Positions 23,234-33,804 are shown, counted from the stretch's first letter. The stretch: DNA of 42,435 nucleotides from Rubrivivax sp. (GCA_004210455.1 SEFA01000055.1:1-42435), one strand, 5' to 3'. Notes: a model not told the origin generated them from the sequence alone. Program-made: numbers and translations.

Positions 23234-24313
23234 ATGACGATCCTCGCCTCCTCCTCCCCTGCTCCAGCCTCGGAGCCACGCTTGACCTCCCTCTCCCACG
23301 GCGGCGGGTGCGGATGCAAGATCGCCCCCGGAGTGCTCTCCGAGATCCTCAAGACCACGAACGCCTTGCCGGTGCCCAAAGAGCTGCTGGTCGGCATCGA
23401 GACCTCGGACGATGCCGCGGTCTATCGGCTCAACGAAGAGCAGGCCCTGGTGGCGACGACCGACTTCTTCATGCCGATCGTCGACGACCCGTACGACTTC
23501 GGCCGCATTGCCGCCACCAATGCAATCAGCGACGTCTACGCCATGGGGGGACGCCCCATCATGGCGTTGGCACTCGTCGGCATGCCGATCGCGGTGCTGA
23601 GCCCAGCCACGATCGGGCGCATCCTGGAAGGTGGCGCTTCCGTCTGTCGTCAGGCGGGCATCCCCATCGCCGGCGGGCACACGATCGATTCGGTCGAGCC
23701 GATCTACGGTCTGGTGGCGCTGGGACTCGTCCATCCCTCCCGGGTGAAGCGGAATGCGGACGCCAAGGTCGGCGATGTGCTCGTGCTGGGCAAGGCACTC
23801 GGCGTGGGTGTGATGTCGGCAGCGCTCAAGAAGGGCAGGCTCGACGATGTCTCGTACCAACGGATGCTGGAGACGACGACCCGCTTGAACACGCCAGGGC
23901 CAGAACTCGCAGCACTCGACGGCGTGCACGCATTGACTGACGTGACCGGCTTCGGCCTGGCGGGACATGCGCTCGAGATCGCACGTGGATCGCGCTGTGG
24001 AATCCAGATCGATTGGGCGGCAGTACCTTTGCTCCAGGGGGTCGGATCATTGGCCGCCGAAGGGCTGATCACGGGGGCGTCCGGGCGCAACTGGTCTGCC
24101 TATGGCGCCGAGGTCACACTCTCCGACTCACTTCCCGCAGAGACGCAGGCGCTGCTGAGCGATCCCCAGACCAGTGGCGGCCTGCTCGTCTCCTGCTCGC
24201 CAGCGAGTGTCGACCGCGTGCTGGACGTTTTTGCGCAACACGGCTTCGGCGCGGCCGCCGTCATCGGATGCCTGGTCCCGCCGGAGGACGGCGCGCGACT
24301 GAAGATCAGTTGA
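23234..24313 (+). CDS. selD: Selenide, water dikinase
   Basis: A 359-residue SelD that makes selenophosphate from selenide and ATP, the selenium donor for selenocysteine and for 2-selenouridine in tRNA. The active-site segment GGGCGCK places the catalytic Cys at 26 and Lys at 29. Both Cys codons are TGC, so this is a cysteine and not a selenocysteine enzyme. ATP/Mg2+-binding signatures DDAAVYRL, TTDFFMPIVDDPYDFGRIAATNAISDVYAMGG and the GGHT loop are intact, and the AIR-synthase-like C-terminal half is complete to DPQTSGGLLVSC. The start was chosen by family length; a longer open frame upstream belongs to the decayed DTW gene. Neither mnmH (selU) nor selA/selB is in the window. Confidence 0.96.
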   Translation: MTILASSSPAPASEPRLTSLSHGGGCGCKIAPGVLSEILKTTNALPVPKELLVGIETSDDAAVYRLNEEQALVATTDFFMPIVDDPYDFGRIAATNAISDVYAMGGRPIMALALVGMPIAVLSPATIGRILEGGASVCRQAGIPIAGGHTIDSVEPIYGLVALGLVHPSRVKRNADAKVGDVLVLGKALGVGVMSAALKKGRLDDVSYQRMLETTTRLNTPGPELAALDGVHALTDVTGFGLAGHALEIARGSRCGIQIDWAAVPLLQGVGSLAAEGLITGASGRNWSAYGAEVTLSDSLPAETQALLSDPQTSGGLLVSCSPASVDRVLDVFAQHGFGAAAVIGCLVPPEDGARLKIS

Positions 24314-24320
24314 CGCCCGG

Positions 24321-24352
24321 AAAAAACAAAGGGCCCTCGCATGAGGGCCCTT
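24321..24352 (-). terminator. Terminator after the tRNA-fMet genes
   Basis: AAGGGCCCTC (24329-24338) pairs with GAGGGCCCTT (24343-24352) over a GCAT loop. On the - strand it is followed by TGTTTTTT, a strong rho-independent terminator ending the fMet transcript. In the + direction it lies just after selD and may serve it too, though its U tract is weaker. Confidence 0.85.
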
Positions 24353-24359
24353 GTTCGAT

Positions 24360-24436
<77 letters not shown>

Positions 24437-24554
24437 GCTGTAACGCGCGACGACCAACGACAACGCTGATCTGCCGATTTGTCGAACGACCCTCAAATGC
24501 CTTGCGGCTTTCGTTTCGTTCAACCACGCTGTCCTGAGACAACGTTCAATATGC

Positions 24555-24631
<77 letters not shown>

Positions 24632-24644
24632 ACTGAAGAATGAG

Positions 24645-24674
24645 AGTGTAGCACGGAAAGGACCGCCGCTTCAA
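24645..24674 (-). promoter_or_regulatory. Promoter for the tRNA-fMet pair
   Basis: On the - strand TTGAAG (24669-24674), an 18-base spacer and TACACT (24645-24650) stand 14 bp before the first mature tRNA base. It lies between the end of dsbD and the tRNA genes, so the tRNAs need not depend on dsbD read-through. Confidence 0.6.
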
Positions 24675-24698
24675 CTTTCGGCGACAGTCTTCCTAGAA

Positions 24699-26597
24699 TC
24701 AAAGTCCAGCGGCCTGCAGCGATTGCAAGAAGCGGTCAGCGTCCTGAAATCCGATCACGCGCACGCCGGTCAGTTCCTCGCCTTTGGCGTCGAAGAAGAT
24801 CGTTCCCGGCGGACCGAAGAGCTTGAAGCGCTTCAGCAGCTCACGGTCGCCAGCGTTGTTCGAGGTGACGTCAGCCTTCAAAAGCAATGCGCCGTTCAAC
24901 TTGGCCAGCACACGCGCATCGGTGAAGGTGAAGCGCTCCATCTCCTTGCACGACACGCACCAGTCGGCGTAGAAATCGAGCATCACGGGCCTGCCGGCGC
25001 TGCGCAGCGCGTCGTCCAGTTCCGCGACGGTCGCGATCTTGCGGAAGCTCACTGCGGAGGTTTTTGAGTCGGACGCGCCACCCGTCGCCTTGCCGGCGCC
25101 GACGACGCCCGCCAGTGGCTTCAACGTGTCGGTTCCGCCGGCAGCAACGCCGATGAACTGCGCCACCCCGAACACCATGGCCCCCACTGCCGCGCTCTTT
25201 CGCAGCCACACGCGGGGCGTGCTGCCTTCGGTACGCTGGAAAAGCCCCAGCAAGGCTGCGACTGCAATAAGCAACACTCCCCAGAGGAGTTGCGCGACCA
25301 CCGGCGAGAGCACTGGCTGCACGATCCACAGCGCCACCGAGAGCAGCAGCAGGCCGAAGAAGTGCTTGACCGTTTCCATCCATGCGCCGGCGCGCGGCAG
25401 CAGCGTGCCGGCCGAGAGCCCGAGGAGCAGCAGCGGAACGCTCATGCCCCAGGCGAGTGCGAACAAGGCCAGGCCACCGAGCGCCACGTTGCCGGTCTGA
25501 CTGATGTAGAGCAGCGCGCCGGCCAAAGGCGCAGCCACGCAGGGGCTGACGATCAGCGCCGACAAGCCGCCCATTGCGAACACGCTGACGAACTTGCCGG
25601 CAGGCAGACGCTGGGTCGCGTTGGACACACCGCCGGCAAAGCGACTGGGCAGTTGGATCTCGTAGACACCGAACATCGACAGCGAGAAGCCGACCAGCAG
25701 CAATGCGAAGAGGGTCAGCACCCAGGGCTTCTGCAGATAGGCGGCCAAACCTCCACCGGCCAGCCCCGCCGCGACGCCGAGTGCTGTGTAGAGCAGCGCC
25801 ATGCCCAACGAATAGCTGAAGGCCAGGAAGAAACCGCGCGTCCGCGATGGCACCCCGCCTTGGCCAACGATGATGGACGACAGGATCGGCAACATCGGCA
25901 GCACACAGGGCGTGAGCGAAAGCAGGACGCCGGCGGCGAAGAACGCACCGATGATCAACCAAAGTCGGCCGGAGGCGAGGGCATCATCCAGCGGCGACGT
26001 CCCCGATGACTTCCCGGCAGACGCTTGCCCGCTCTCTGTCTTCTGGACGGCGACGGCAGCGGGAGACGCGGTCGACACAGCATTTGATACGCCGAAGCCG
26101 CTCAATGCTTCCGGCGCAGCACCGATCCTCACCGCGCCATCGCCGCCGAAGCCCTTCAGCCCCAAGGTCAGCTGGCTTTTCATCGGCGGATAGCACAAGC
26201 CCTTGTCCGCGCAGCCCTGGCCCGTCAACACGAGCGTCAACGGGCCCCCAGTCAACGTCTCCACCGGCACCTTGATGCTCAGGCGGTCGCGATAAGTCTC
26301 GACCTCCTTCTGGAAGGTCTCGTCGAACTTGCGTTTCGGGGTCGGCCAGGCGATATCACCAAACCTCGCGTCGGTGGCGTCCAACTTGAACTGGTCGCGG
26401 TACATGTAATAACCGGGCGCGATCGTGAAGTTCACCTGGAACTCACGATCCCCGGTCAGTTGCACATCGATCTTGAAGGCCTGCTCGGGATCAAGGAAAT
26501 CGTCGGCGCGAGCCGGTCCGGCGAGCAAGGCCGAGGCCAGCGCCAGTAAAAGAAAGAGCTTCGGCAGCAGGCGTCGCATCAGGGCAATGGGGGTCAT
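24699..26597 (-). CDS. dsbD: Thiol:disulfide interchange protein DsbD
   Basis: A 632-residue inner-membrane protein that carries electrons from cytoplasmic thioredoxin to periplasmic thiol proteins (DsbC and cytochrome c maturation). It is complete: signal peptide (LLPKLFLLLALASALLAGPARA), the N-terminal DsbD-alpha domain (about 30-150), the eight-helix membrane domain (about 200-450) with its redox Cys in LTPCVLPM and SPCVAAPLAG, and a C-terminal thioredoxin domain with WCVSCK (Cys547 and Cys550). The start is uncertain: ATGs at 26597 and 26579 both fit, and neither has a good Shine-Dalgarno. It lies downstream of the rpoA-rplQ block on the same strand but behind a terminator. Confidence 0.95.
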   Translation of the reverse strand: MTPIALMRRLLPKLFLLLALASALLAGPARADDFLDPEQAFKIDVQLTGDREFQVNFTIAPGYYMYRDQFKLDATDARFGDIAWPTPKRKFDETFQKEVETYRDRLSIKVPVETLTGGPLTLVLTGQGCADKGLCYPPMKSQLTLGLKGFGGDGAVRIGAAPEALSGFGVSNAVSTASPAAVAVQKTESGQASAGKSSGTSPLDDALASGRLWLIIGAFFAAGVLLSLTPCVLPMLPILSSIIVGQGGVPSRTRGFFLAFSYSLGMALLYTALGVAAGLAGGGLAAYLQKPWVLTLFALLLVGFSLSMFGVYEIQLPSRFAGGVSNATQRLPAGKFVSVFAMGGLSALIVSPCVAAPLAGALLYISQTGNVALGGLALFALAWGMSVPLLLLGLSAGTLLPRAGAWMETVKHFFGLLLLSVALWIVQPVLSPVVAQLLWGVLLIAVAALLGLFQRTEGSTPRVWLRKSAAVGAMVFGVAQFIGVAAGGTDTLKPLAGVVGAGKATGGASDSKTSAVSFRKIATVAELDDALRSAGRPVMLDFYADWCVSCKEMERFTFTDARVLAKLNGALLLKADVTSNNAGDRELLKRFKLFGPPGTIFFDAKGEELTGVRVIGFQDADRFLQSLQAAGL

Positions 26598-26734
26598 GAA
26601 CGCGGGACGAATACAGGCCGATCGGGCTCGCATCGCCGTGAGGTCGGAAAGGCGCAAAGCTTAGCGCCAAGCGGGCCTGCATGACGTTGGACAGGCGCCA
26701 TGCCCTCCCCGGGTTGCGCGTATGGCGGACACAC

Positions 26735-26767
26735 AAGAAAAAAGGCCAGCATTGCTGCTGGCCTTTT
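26735..26767 (-). terminator. Terminator of the ribosomal alpha operon
   Basis: AAAAGGCCAGCA (26740-26751) pairs with TGCTGGCCTTTT (26756-26767) over a four-base loop. On the - strand, T-rich sequence (TTTTTTCTTG) follows the stem. It lies 22 bp past rplQ and separates the ribosomal cluster from dsbD. Confidence 0.9.
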
Positions 26768-26788
26768 GAGCGGGACGCGAGTCGCTGC

Positions 26789-27178
26789 TTATTCAGCAGA
26801 GCCTTCGCCTTCAACGGCATCAGGGCGATCCACCAGTTCGACATACGCCATCGGCGCGTTGTCGCCGACGCGGAAGCCCATCTTCAGGATGCGGGTGTAG
26901 CCGCCCGGACGGGTGGCGAAACGCGGGCCCAGTTCGTTGAACAGCTTCACGACGATGTCGCGGTCGCGCAGGCGGTCGAACGCCAGGCGGCGGTTCGCGA
27001 CGGTCGCTTCCTTGGCCAAGGTGATCAGCGGCTCGACGATGCGGCGCAGTTCCTTCGCCTTGGGCAGCGTGGTCTTGATCGCTTCGTGCTTCAGCAGCGA
27101 AACCGCCATGTTGCGGAACATCGCAGCGCGGTGTTCGCTGGTGCGGTTGAGTTTACGGAGGCCGTTACGGTGGCGCAT
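26789..27178 (-). CDS. rplQ: 50S ribosomal protein L17
   Basis: A 129-residue L17, starting [25 protein letters not shown] as in all bacterial L17 proteins; length is normal for betaproteobacteria. It is the last gene of the alpha operon, 92 bp after rpoA, with a strong terminator beyond it. L17 sits near the exit-tunnel side of the large subunit. Confidence 0.98.
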   Translation of the reverse strand: MRHRNGLRKLNRTSEHRAAMFRNMAVSLLKHEAIKTTLPKAKELRRIVEPLITLAKEATVANRRLAFDRLRDRDIVVKLFNELGPRFATRPGGYTRILKMGFRVGDNAPMAYVELVDRPDAVEGEGSAE

Positions 27179-27270
27179 GGTGCTTTCCTTCCTTCAGTTA
27201 TTGCCAGCAGCCGGATCAGGTACTGCCGGGGGCACCGGACGGATCGTCAGACCCGTCCACATTCAAAAAA

Positions 27271-28263
27271 TCAACGCTTGTCGAGACCTTGGGGCGGCCA
27301 GTTCTCGAGACGCGAACCCAGGGTCAGGCCGCGCGAGGCGAGCACTTCCTTGATTTCGTTCAGCGACTTGCGACCCAGATTCGGGGTCTTCAGCAGCTCG
27401 GTCTCGGTACGCTGGATCAGGTCACCGATGTAATAGATGTTCTCGGCCTTCAGGCAGTTGGCCGAGCGCACGGTCAGTTCGAGCTCGTCGACCGGACGCA
27501 GCAGGATCGGATCGAAGCTGCTCGAACGGGCGGCCGGGGCCTGGTCGAACACGTCGACCAGATCGGTACCCTGCAGTTGCGCGAAGACGGCCATCTGCTC
27601 GACCAGGATCTTGGCCGAAGCGCGGATCGCTTCCTCGGGCGAGATCGCGCCGTTGGTCTCGATCTCCATGACCAGCTTGTCCAGGTCGGTACGCTGCTCG
27701 ACGCGAGCGTTTTCGACGGCGTAGCTGACACGCTTCACCGGGCTGAACGAGGCGTCCAGCACGATGCGGCCGATGGCCTTCGTCGGCTCGTCGCCATAGC
27801 GGCGCATGTTGCCGGGCACGTAGCCGCGGCCCTTCTCGACCTTGATCTGCATGTCCAGCTTGCCGCCTTGCGACAGGTGGGCGATGACGTGATCCGGGTT
27901 GATGATCTCGACGTCGTGCGGGGTCTGGATGTCGGCGGCCGTGACCGGGCCTTCGCCTTCCTTGCGCAGGACCAGGGTCACTTCCTCACGGTTGTGCAGA
28001 CGGAACACCACACCCTTGAGGTTCAGCATGATGTGGACCACATCTTCCTGAACGCCGTCGATGGCGGAGTACTCGTGCAGCACGCCGGCGATCGTCACTT
28101 CCGTCGGCGCATAACCCACCATCGAGGACAGCAGCACGCGACGCAGGGCGTTGCCCAGCGTGTGGCCATAGCCGCGTTCGAACGGCTCCAGGATCACCTT
28201 GGCGCGATGACCGCCCAGGGGCTCCACAGTGATGGATTTGGGTTTAAGCAAATTCGTTTGCAT
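27271..28263 (-). CDS. rpoA: RNA polymerase subunit alpha
   Basis: A 330-residue alpha subunit: N-terminal dimerisation domain with [18 protein letters not shown] at about 31-48, a flexible linker near 235-250, and the C-terminal domain with [30 protein letters not shown], the surface that contacts UP elements and activators. The two-domain layout and length are normal. It follows rpsD by 141 bp containing a hairpin (28358-28391), so rpoA may be partly uncoupled from rpsD. Confidence 0.98.
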   Translation of the reverse strand: MQTNLLKPKSITVEPLGGHRAKVILEPFERGYGHTLGNALRRVLLSSMVGYAPTEVTIAGVLHEYSAIDGVQEDVVHIMLNLKGVVFRLHNREEVTLVLRKEGEGPVTAADIQTPHDVEIINPDHVIAHLSQGGKLDMQIKVEKGRGYVPGNMRRYGDEPTKAIGRIVLDASFSPVKRVSYAVENARVEQRTDLDKLVMEIETNGAISPEEAIRASAKILVEQMAVFAQLQGTDLVDVFDQAPAARSSSFDPILLRPVDELELTVRSANCLKAENIYYIGDLIQRTETELLKTPNLGRKSLNEIKEVLASRGLTLGSRLENWPPQGLDKR

Positions 28264-28357
28264 GAGGTCTTTCTTTCAATACCCTCGGTTCGTTACACCG
28301 ATAAGGCTGAGGGACCAACCAGGCACGCCCATAACAGCTGGCGATGCCCGGACGAGG

Positions 28358-28391
28358 AAAAGCCGAGCAGGCCCTTGCAGGGCCGCTCGGC
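28358..28391 (-). terminator. Hairpin between rpsD and rpoA
   Basis: GCCGAGC (28362-28368) and GCTCGGC (28385-28391) enclose a second paired arm, GGCCC (28370-28374) with GGGCC (28380-28384). Four U residues and CC follow on the - strand. It resembles a weak terminator or attenuator that would lower rpoA relative to rpsD. Alternatively it is an RNA-processing or mRNA-stability stem. Confidence 0.5.
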
Positions 28392-28404
28392 AGGCACGAA
28401 AGAA

Positions 28405-29028
<624 letters not shown>

Positions 29029-29030
29029 TG

Positions 29031-29196
29031 TGCGTGTCCTTCATCAATCTGACGCGAGCTCGGAGACATTCCGGGCAACGCGCGAGTCCGGCCAGTGTTT
29101 TTGTAGGCTCGGACGGTGGGCTTCAGGAAGTCGGAGACTTCAAACGGGTCGGCGTTTCTGCCGGTACCCGCCGAGGTGGCGTTTCAGCCCCTCAGC
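29031..29196 (-). promoter_or_regulatory. Candidate rpsD leader
   Basis: The 258-bp gap between rpsK and rpsD has no gene. After the hairpin at 29197-29230 the - strand contains a perfect GAAGTC-TCC-GACTTC stem-loop. A possible promoter TTCCTG-N18-TACAAA lies around 29100-29130. Together these suggest that rpsD-rpoA-rplQ has its own promoter and structured leader, as expected for S4 autoregulation. Only the hairpins are directly visible; the rest is inference. Confidence 0.4.
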
Positions 29197-29230
29197 AAAA
29201 CGGCCGGCTGGCGCTCTCGCACCAGCCGGC
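29197..29230 (-). terminator. Hairpin between rpsK and rpsD
   Basis: GCCGGCTGG (29203-29211) pairs with CCAGCCGGC (29222-29230) over a ten-base loop. On the - strand CGTTTTGC follows. A stable stem with a four-U tract is consistent with termination or attenuation after rpsK. Confidence 0.6.
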
Positions 29231-29286
29231 GTGTTCTGAACGAACCGGAGATTATCGCACTAATCGCGACCGTTCAGCAGCACCGC

Positions 29287-29691
29287 TTAGATGCGGCGGC
29301 GCTTCTGCGGACGGCAACCGTTGTGCGGCACCGGCGTCACGTCAGAGATCGAGTTGATGCGGATGCCGAGCGCAGCCAGAGCCCGCACCGACGATTCGCG
29401 ACCCGGGCCGGGGCCCTTGATCTTGACGTCCAGGTTCTTGATACCTTGCTCTTGAGCAGCGCGGCCGGCCACTTCAGCAGCCACCTGGGCAGCGAAGGGG
29501 GTCGACTTGCGCGAGCCCTTGAAGCCTTGGCCGCCCGACGACGCCCAAGACAACGCACCGCCTTGACGATCAGTGATCGTGATGATGGTGTTGTTGAAAG
29601 AAGCGTGCACGTGGGCAATACCGTCGGCGACGTTCTTGCGAACCTTCTTGCGAACGCGCTGGGCAGCCTGGTTATTGGGTGCTTTTGCCAT
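29287..29691 (-). CDS. rpsK: 30S ribosomal protein S11
   Basis: A 134-residue S11, recognised from the [26 protein letters not shown] core and the C-terminal [20 protein letters not shown]. It contributes to the platform of the small subunit and the mRNA exit region. Order rpsM-rpsK is normal for the alpha operon; the gap after it is unusually long. Confidence 0.98.
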   Translation of the reverse strand: MAKAPNNQAAQRVRKKVRKNVADGIAHVHASFNNTIITITDRQGGALSWASSGGQGFKGSRKSTPFAAQVAAEVAGRAAQEQGIKNLDVKIKGPGPGRESSVRALAALGIRINSISDVTPVPHNGCRPQKRRRI

Positions 29692-29717
29692 GGTTAGCTT
29701 TCTTCAGATGCCGCGGG

Positions 29718-30083
29718 TTACTTCTTGCCGGTCGCCGCCGACTTGCGCGGACCCTTGCGGGTACGGGCATTCGTGCGGGTACGCTGGCCGCGCACCGGCA
29801 GGCCACGGCGATGGCGGAAGCCACGATAGCAACCCAGGTCCATCAGGCGCTTGATGTTGATGGACATCTCGCGACGCAGGTCGCCTTCGATGGTCAGGCG
29901 GCCGACTTCCTCACGGATCTTTTCCAGATCGGAGTCGTTCAGGTCCTTGACCTTCTTGTCCAGCGGGATGCCGCAGTTGTTGCAGATCTTCTGCGCGGTC
30001 GTACGGCCAATGCCGTAGATCGAAGTCAGACCGATCTCCGTGTGCTTGTGCGGCGGAATGTTGATACCAGCAATACGTGCCAT
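29718..30083 (-). CDS. rpsM: 30S ribosomal protein S13
   Basis: A 121-residue S13, opening [26 protein letters not shown] and ending in the basic [17 protein letters not shown] tail that reaches the P-site tRNA. S13 forms the A and B1 bridges to the 50S head region. It lies 26 bp before rpsK and 36 bp after rpmJ in the same unit. Confidence 0.98.
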   Translation of the reverse strand: MARIAGINIPPHKHTEIGLTSIYGIGRTTAQKICNNCGIPLDKKVKDLNDSDLEKIREEVGRLTIEGDLRREMSINIKRLMDLGCYRGFRHRRGLPVRGQRTRTNARTRKGPRKSAATGKK

Positions 30084-30119
30084 GTGCGTCCTCTAATTCG
30101 CTTGCAGTCGTTAGGCCAA

Positions 30120-30233
30120 TCAGCCTTGGCGCTGCTTGTGCCGCGGATCGGTACAGATCACACGCACCACGCCATTACGACGGATGATCTTGCAATTGCG
30201 GCACATCTTCTTGACAGATGCCGAAACTTTCAT
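30120..30233 (-). CDS. rpmJ: 50S ribosomal protein L36
   Basis: A 37-residue L36, [20 protein letters not shown] continuing to the C-terminal DPRHKQRQG. It is the zinc-binding (C+) type, with Cys11, Cys14, Cys27 and His32 as the CxxC...C...H site, so it is not the zinc-independent paralog induced under zinc limitation. It is too short for most ORF callers. It stands 118 bp after secY with no infA in between. Confidence 0.97.
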   Translation of the reverse strand: MKVSASVKKMCRNCKIIRRNGVVRVICTDPRHKQRQG

Positions 30234-30351
30234 GGTCTGCTCCTTGACCTACTCTGTTCGCTCAATCAGCGTTGATCCGGGGGTTGCTAAAAAGCTCACT
30301 TCGCCCGGAACACGATGCGAGCACTACACAAATTCTGTTTGCCCAGCGACT

Positions 30352-31662
30352 TCAGTTGGCCTTGAAACTGGCCTTCTTCAGCAGCGACTCGTACTGCTGG
30401 CTCATCACGTAGGACTGGACCTGGGCCCAGAAGTCCATCGTGACGACCACGATGATCAACAGCGAGGTGCCACCGAAGTAGAACGGAACGTTGTACTTCA
30501 GCGTCAGGAACTCAGGCAGCAGACACACGCCGGTGATGTACACCGCGCCTGCCAGCGTCAGCCGGGACAGGATCTTGTCGATGTGTCGAGCCGTCTGATC
30601 TCCGGGACGGATCCCGGGGATGAACGCACCACTCTTCTTCAGGTTGTCTGCGGTCTCACGGCTGTTGAACACCAGTGCCGTGTAGAAGAAGCAGAAGAAC
30701 ACGATCGCGGCCGAATACAGCAGCACGTAGATCGGTTGCCCCGGACGCAGCGCGTCAGAGATGTCCTTCAACCAGCGCATGCTGTCGCCCGTCGCGAACC
30801 AACTCACCAGCGTGGTCGGAAGCAGGATGATCGACGACGCGAAGATCGGCGGAATCACACCCGACATGTTCAGCTTCAGCGGCAGATGCGAGCTCTGGCC
30901 ACCGTAGACCTTGTTGCCAACCTGCCGCTTGGCATAGTTGACCAGGATCTTCCGCTGACCTCGTTCAACGAACACGACCAGGTAGGTCACGCCGATGACG
31001 ATCGCGATCACGAGCAAGCAGGAGATCACGCTCATCGCGCCCGTACGAACCAGCTCGAGCAGACCACCGATGGCGCCCGGCAGACCTGCGGCGATACCGC
31101 CAAAGATCAGGATCGAGATGCCGTTGCCCAGACCCCGTTCCGTGATCTGCTCACCCAGCCACATCAGGAACATCGTGCCAGCGACGAGACTCGTCACCGC
31201 AGTGATGCGGAAGCCGAAGCCCGGGCTCAACACCAGCCCAGGAGAGCTTTCCAGCGCGAAAGCAATGCTCAAGCTCTGGAAGATCGCCAGGCCCAACGTG
31301 CCGTAACGGGTGTACTGCGTGATCTTGCGACGCCCCGCTTCGCCTTCCTTCTTCAGCGCTTCCAGGCTCGGCACCACGTACGTCATCAACTGCATGACGA
31401 TCGAGGCCGAGATGTAGGGCATGATGCCCAGCGCGAAGACGGTGAAGCGCGACAGCGCACCGCCCGAGAACATGTTGAACAGGCTCAGGATCCCGCCCTG
31501 CTGACCCTTGAACAGCTGCTGGAGCTGCGTCGGATCGATGCCGGGCACGGGGATATGAGCCCCGACACGGTAGACGACCAGCGCGAGCACCAGGAACACA
31601 AGCCGACGACGCAGGTCGCCGAACTTGCCGCTCTTGGCCAACTGTGATGCGTTGCTTGCCAC
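30352..31662 (-). CDS. secY: Preprotein translocase subunit SecY
   Basis: A 436-residue ten-helix translocation channel, from [30 protein letters not shown] (first helix and plug region) to the C-terminal [25 protein letters not shown]. Cytoplasmic loops four and five with [16 protein letters not shown] (ribosome/SecA contact) are present. It is the usual gene after rplO and couples expression of the export channel to ribosome synthesis. The unit continues to rpmJ. Confidence 0.98.
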   Translation of the reverse strand: MASNASQLAKSGKFGDLRRRLVFLVLALVVYRVGAHIPVPGIDPTQLQQLFKGQQGGILSLFNMFSGGALSRFTVFALGIMPYISASIVMQLMTYVVPSLEALKKEGEAGRRKITQYTRYGTLGLAIFQSLSIAFALESSPGLVLSPGFGFRITAVTSLVAGTMFLMWLGEQITERGLGNGISILIFGGIAAGLPGAIGGLLELVRTGAMSVISCLLVIAIVIGVTYLVVFVERGQRKILVNYAKRQVGNKVYGGQSSHLPLKLNMSGVIPPIFASSIILLPTTLVSWFATGDSMRWLKDISDALRPGQPIYVLLYSAAIVFFCFFYTALVFNSRETADNLKKSGAFIPGIRPGDQTARHIDKILSRLTLAGAVYITGVCLLPEFLTLKYNVPFYFGGTSLLIIVVVTMDFWAQVQSYVMSQQYESLLKKASFKAN

Positions 31663-31688
31663 TGCTGCCTAGTCCTGTGCTTGGATGA

Positions 31689-32120
31689 TCAAGCGACGGA
31701 GCCGCCGGCGGCTTCGATCGCCGCCTTCGCGCCGGCCGTCACGCCCAGACCCTTGATGCTCACCTTGCGGGTGATCTCGCCGGACTTGATGACCTTGACA
31801 GCCTTCGCCAGCTCGGACACCAGACCAACGGCTTTCAGCGTCAGCAGGTCAATCTCTTCGCTGGTCAGCTGGTTCAGTTCCGACAGCGTCACTTCCGCAT
31901 TGAACGGACGAGCCAGCGACTTGAAACCACGCTTGGGCAGGCGACGTTGCAGCGGCATCTGACCGCCTTCGAAGCCGACCTTGTGGAAGCCACCGGCACG
32001 CGACTTCTGTCCCTTGTGGCCACGGCCTGCGGTCTTACCCAGACCGGAGCCGATGCCACGGCCCACGCGACGCTTGGCGTGCTTGGCACCAGCGGCGGGC
32101 TTGATGGTATTGAGTTGCAT
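31689..32120 (-). CDS. rplO: 50S ribosomal protein L15
   Basis: A 143-residue L15, with the N-terminal [31 protein letters not shown] basic stretch that penetrates 23S rRNA and the [18 protein letters not shown] motif. Normal position between rpmD and secY. Confidence 0.98.
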   Translation of the reverse strand: MQLNTIKPAAGAKHAKRRVGRGIGSGLGKTAGRGHKGQKSRAGGFHKVGFEGGQMPLQRRLPKRGFKSLARPFNAEVTLSELNQLTSEEIDLLTLKAVGLVSELAKAVKVIKSGEITRKVSIKGLGVTAGAKAAIEAAGGSVA

Positions 32121-32145
32121 CTTGTGTTCCTCGTCGATGCCGTGC

Positions 32146-32328
32146 TTACAGCACCTGCACCAGGTAGGCGATCTTGTTGATCATGCCGCGGACCGCCGGC
32201 GTGTCTTCCAGCGTCTTCGTGCTGTTCAGCTTGCGAAGACCCAGGCCGACGACCGTCGCGCGATGATCTTCACGGCAGCCGATCGGGCTACGGACCAGCT
32301 TGACCGTGAGCGTTTTCTTTTCAGACAT
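32146..32328 (-). CDS. rpmD: 50S ribosomal protein L30
   Basis: A 60-residue L30, [20 protein letters not shown] at the start and the [23 protein letters not shown] core. I start at the ATG at 32328 with GGAGATC upstream; the frame is open further but the added residues overlap rpsE. L30 stabilises the 23S domain near the L7Ae/L5 region. Confidence 0.97.
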   Translation of the reverse strand: MSEKKTLTVKLVRSPIGCREDHRATVVGLGLRKLNSTKTLEDTPAVRGMINKIAYLVQVL

Positions 32329-32344
32329 CTCGATCTCCTGGCGC

Positions 32345-32863
32345 TCAGTTGAAGATTTCTTCAACCGTCTTGCCGCGCTTCGCTGCCACTTGGGCAGGCG
32401 TGGAGCAGCGCTTGAGCGCGTCCAGCGTGGCACGAACCATGTTGTAAGGGTTGGTCGAACCGTGGCTCTTGGTCACGATGTCGGTCACGCCCATCACTTC
32501 GAAGACAGCGCGCATCGGGCCGCCGGCGATGACGCCGGTACCAGCCGGAGCCGGAGCCATGATCACGTGCGCAGCACCGTGCTCACCCACCACGTTGTGC
32601 TGGATGGTGCCGTTGCGCAGCTGGACCTTGACCATGTTGCGGCGGGCCGATTCCATCGCCTTCTGCACGGCGACCGGAACTTCCTTGGCCTTGCCCTTGC
32701 CCATGCCGATGCGGCCATCGCCGTCACCGACCACGGTCAGCGCAGCGAAGGACAGCGTGCGGCCGCCCTTCACAACCTTCGTGACGCGGTTGACCGCAAT
32801 CATCTTTTCCTTCAGGCCGTCGTCATTGCCTTCGGTCTGAGCGCGGGGTTGAAACTTTGCCAT
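32345..32863 (-). CDS. rpsE: 30S ribosomal protein S5
   Basis: A 172-residue S5 with the double-stranded RNA-binding fold: [43 protein letters not shown] and the C-terminal domain [29 protein letters not shown]5 helps translational accuracy and helicase action at the mRNA entry channel. Between rplR and rpmD as usual. Confidence 0.98.
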   Translation of the reverse strand: MAKFQPRAQTEGNDDGLKEKMIAVNRVTKVVKGGRTLSFAALTVVGDGDGRIGMGKGKAKEVPVAVQKAMESARRNMVKVQLRNGTIQHNVVGEHGAAHVIMAPAPAGTGVIAGGPMRAVFEVMGVTDIVTKSHGSTNPYNMVRATLDALKRCSTPAQVAAKRGKTVEEIFN

Positions 32864-32881
32864 TTCCTAATCCTTTGAGCG

Positions 32882-33241
32882 TCAGAACTGCAGGCCGGCT
32901 TCGCGAGCGGCTTCAGCCAGGGCCTTGACACGGCCGTGGTATGCGAAGCCCGAACGGTCGAATGCCACCTTCTCGACGCCAGCAGCCTTCGCCTTCTCGG
33001 CGATGCGCTTGCCGATCAGGCTTGCGGCGGCCACGTTGCCACCCTTGCCGGACAGCTGCGTGCGCACTTCCTTCTCGGCAGTCGAAGCGGAGGCCAGCAC
33101 GCGCTGACCGTCTTCGGAGATGACCGAGGCGTAGATATGCAGGTTCGAGCGGAAGACCGTCAGACGGGCCACGCGCTGCAGGGCGATGCGAGCACGCGTT
33201 TGACGCGAACGACGCAGGCGTTGTTCCTTCTTGTTCAGCAT
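32882..33241 (-). CDS. rplR: 50S ribosomal protein L18
   Basis: A 119-residue L18, with the basic N-terminus [33 protein letters not shown] and the family ending [26 protein letters not shown]. It binds 5S rRNA together with L5 and L25. Confidence 0.98.
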   Translation of the reverse strand: MLNKKEQRLRRSRQTRARIALQRVARLTVFRSNLHIYASVISEDGQRVLASASTAEKEVRTQLSGKGGNVAAASLIGKRIAEKAKAAGVEKVAFDRSGFAYHGRVKALAEAAREAGLQF

Positions 33242-33252
33242 GGCGCGGCTCC

Positions 33253-33786
33253 TTACTTCTTCTTGGTCTCTTTGAGGGAGACCTTTTCGTCGGCGTAGCG
33301 GATGCCCTTGCCCTTGTAGGGCTCCGGCGGACGGATCGCGCGCACTTCAGCGGCGATCTGACCGACGACCTGGCGATCGGCACCCTTGATCAGGATTTCC
33401 GTCTGGGTCGGGCATTCGACCTTGATGCCAGCCGGCATGTCCTTGACAACCGGGTGCGAGAACCCGATCTGCAGGTTCAGCTTCTGGCCCTGGGCCTGGG
33501 CGCGGAAACCCACGCCGACCAGGTTCAGCTTCTTTTCGAAGCCCTTGCTGACACCGTTGACCATGTTGGCCAGCAGCGCGCGCATCGTGCCGCTCATCGC
33601 ATCGGCTTCCGCCGATTCGTTGACGGGAACGAACGTCAGCTTGCCGCCTTCGAGCTTGACCGTAACCAGCGGGTTCACGGCCACGAACAGGGTACCCTGG
33701 GCACCCTTGACGCTGATCTTGTCAGCGCTGATCGTCACTTCCACGCCTTGCGGGAGGACGACCGGCATTTTTCCAACGCGGGACAT
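33253..33786 (-). CDS. rplF: 50S ribosomal protein L6
   Basis: A 177-residue L6 with its two homologous domains: [33 protein letters not shown] at the start, the [32 protein letters not shown] turn in the middle, and the C-terminal [19 protein letters not shown] that lies by the factor-binding site. Normal length. Confidence 0.98.
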   Translation of the reverse strand: MSRVGKMPVVLPQGVEVTISADKISVKGAQGTLFVAVNPLVTVKLEGGKLTFVPVNESAEADAMSGTMRALLANMVNGVSKGFEKKLNLVGVGFRAQAQGQKLNLQIGFSHPVVKDMPAGIKVECPTQTEILIKGADRQVVGQIAAEVRAIRPPEPYKGKGIRYADEKVSLKETKKK

Positions 33787-33804
33787 TGTCTGTCTCTCCT
33801 TGGC

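Noticed and set aside
23300-23320. Selenocysteine in SelD
   Set aside because: Both active-site codons are TGC; no in-frame TGA is present.
22994-24313. SelD start 80 codons upstream
   Set aside because: The added residues match the second frame of the decayed DTW gene and not the SelD N-terminus; family length supports the start at 23234.
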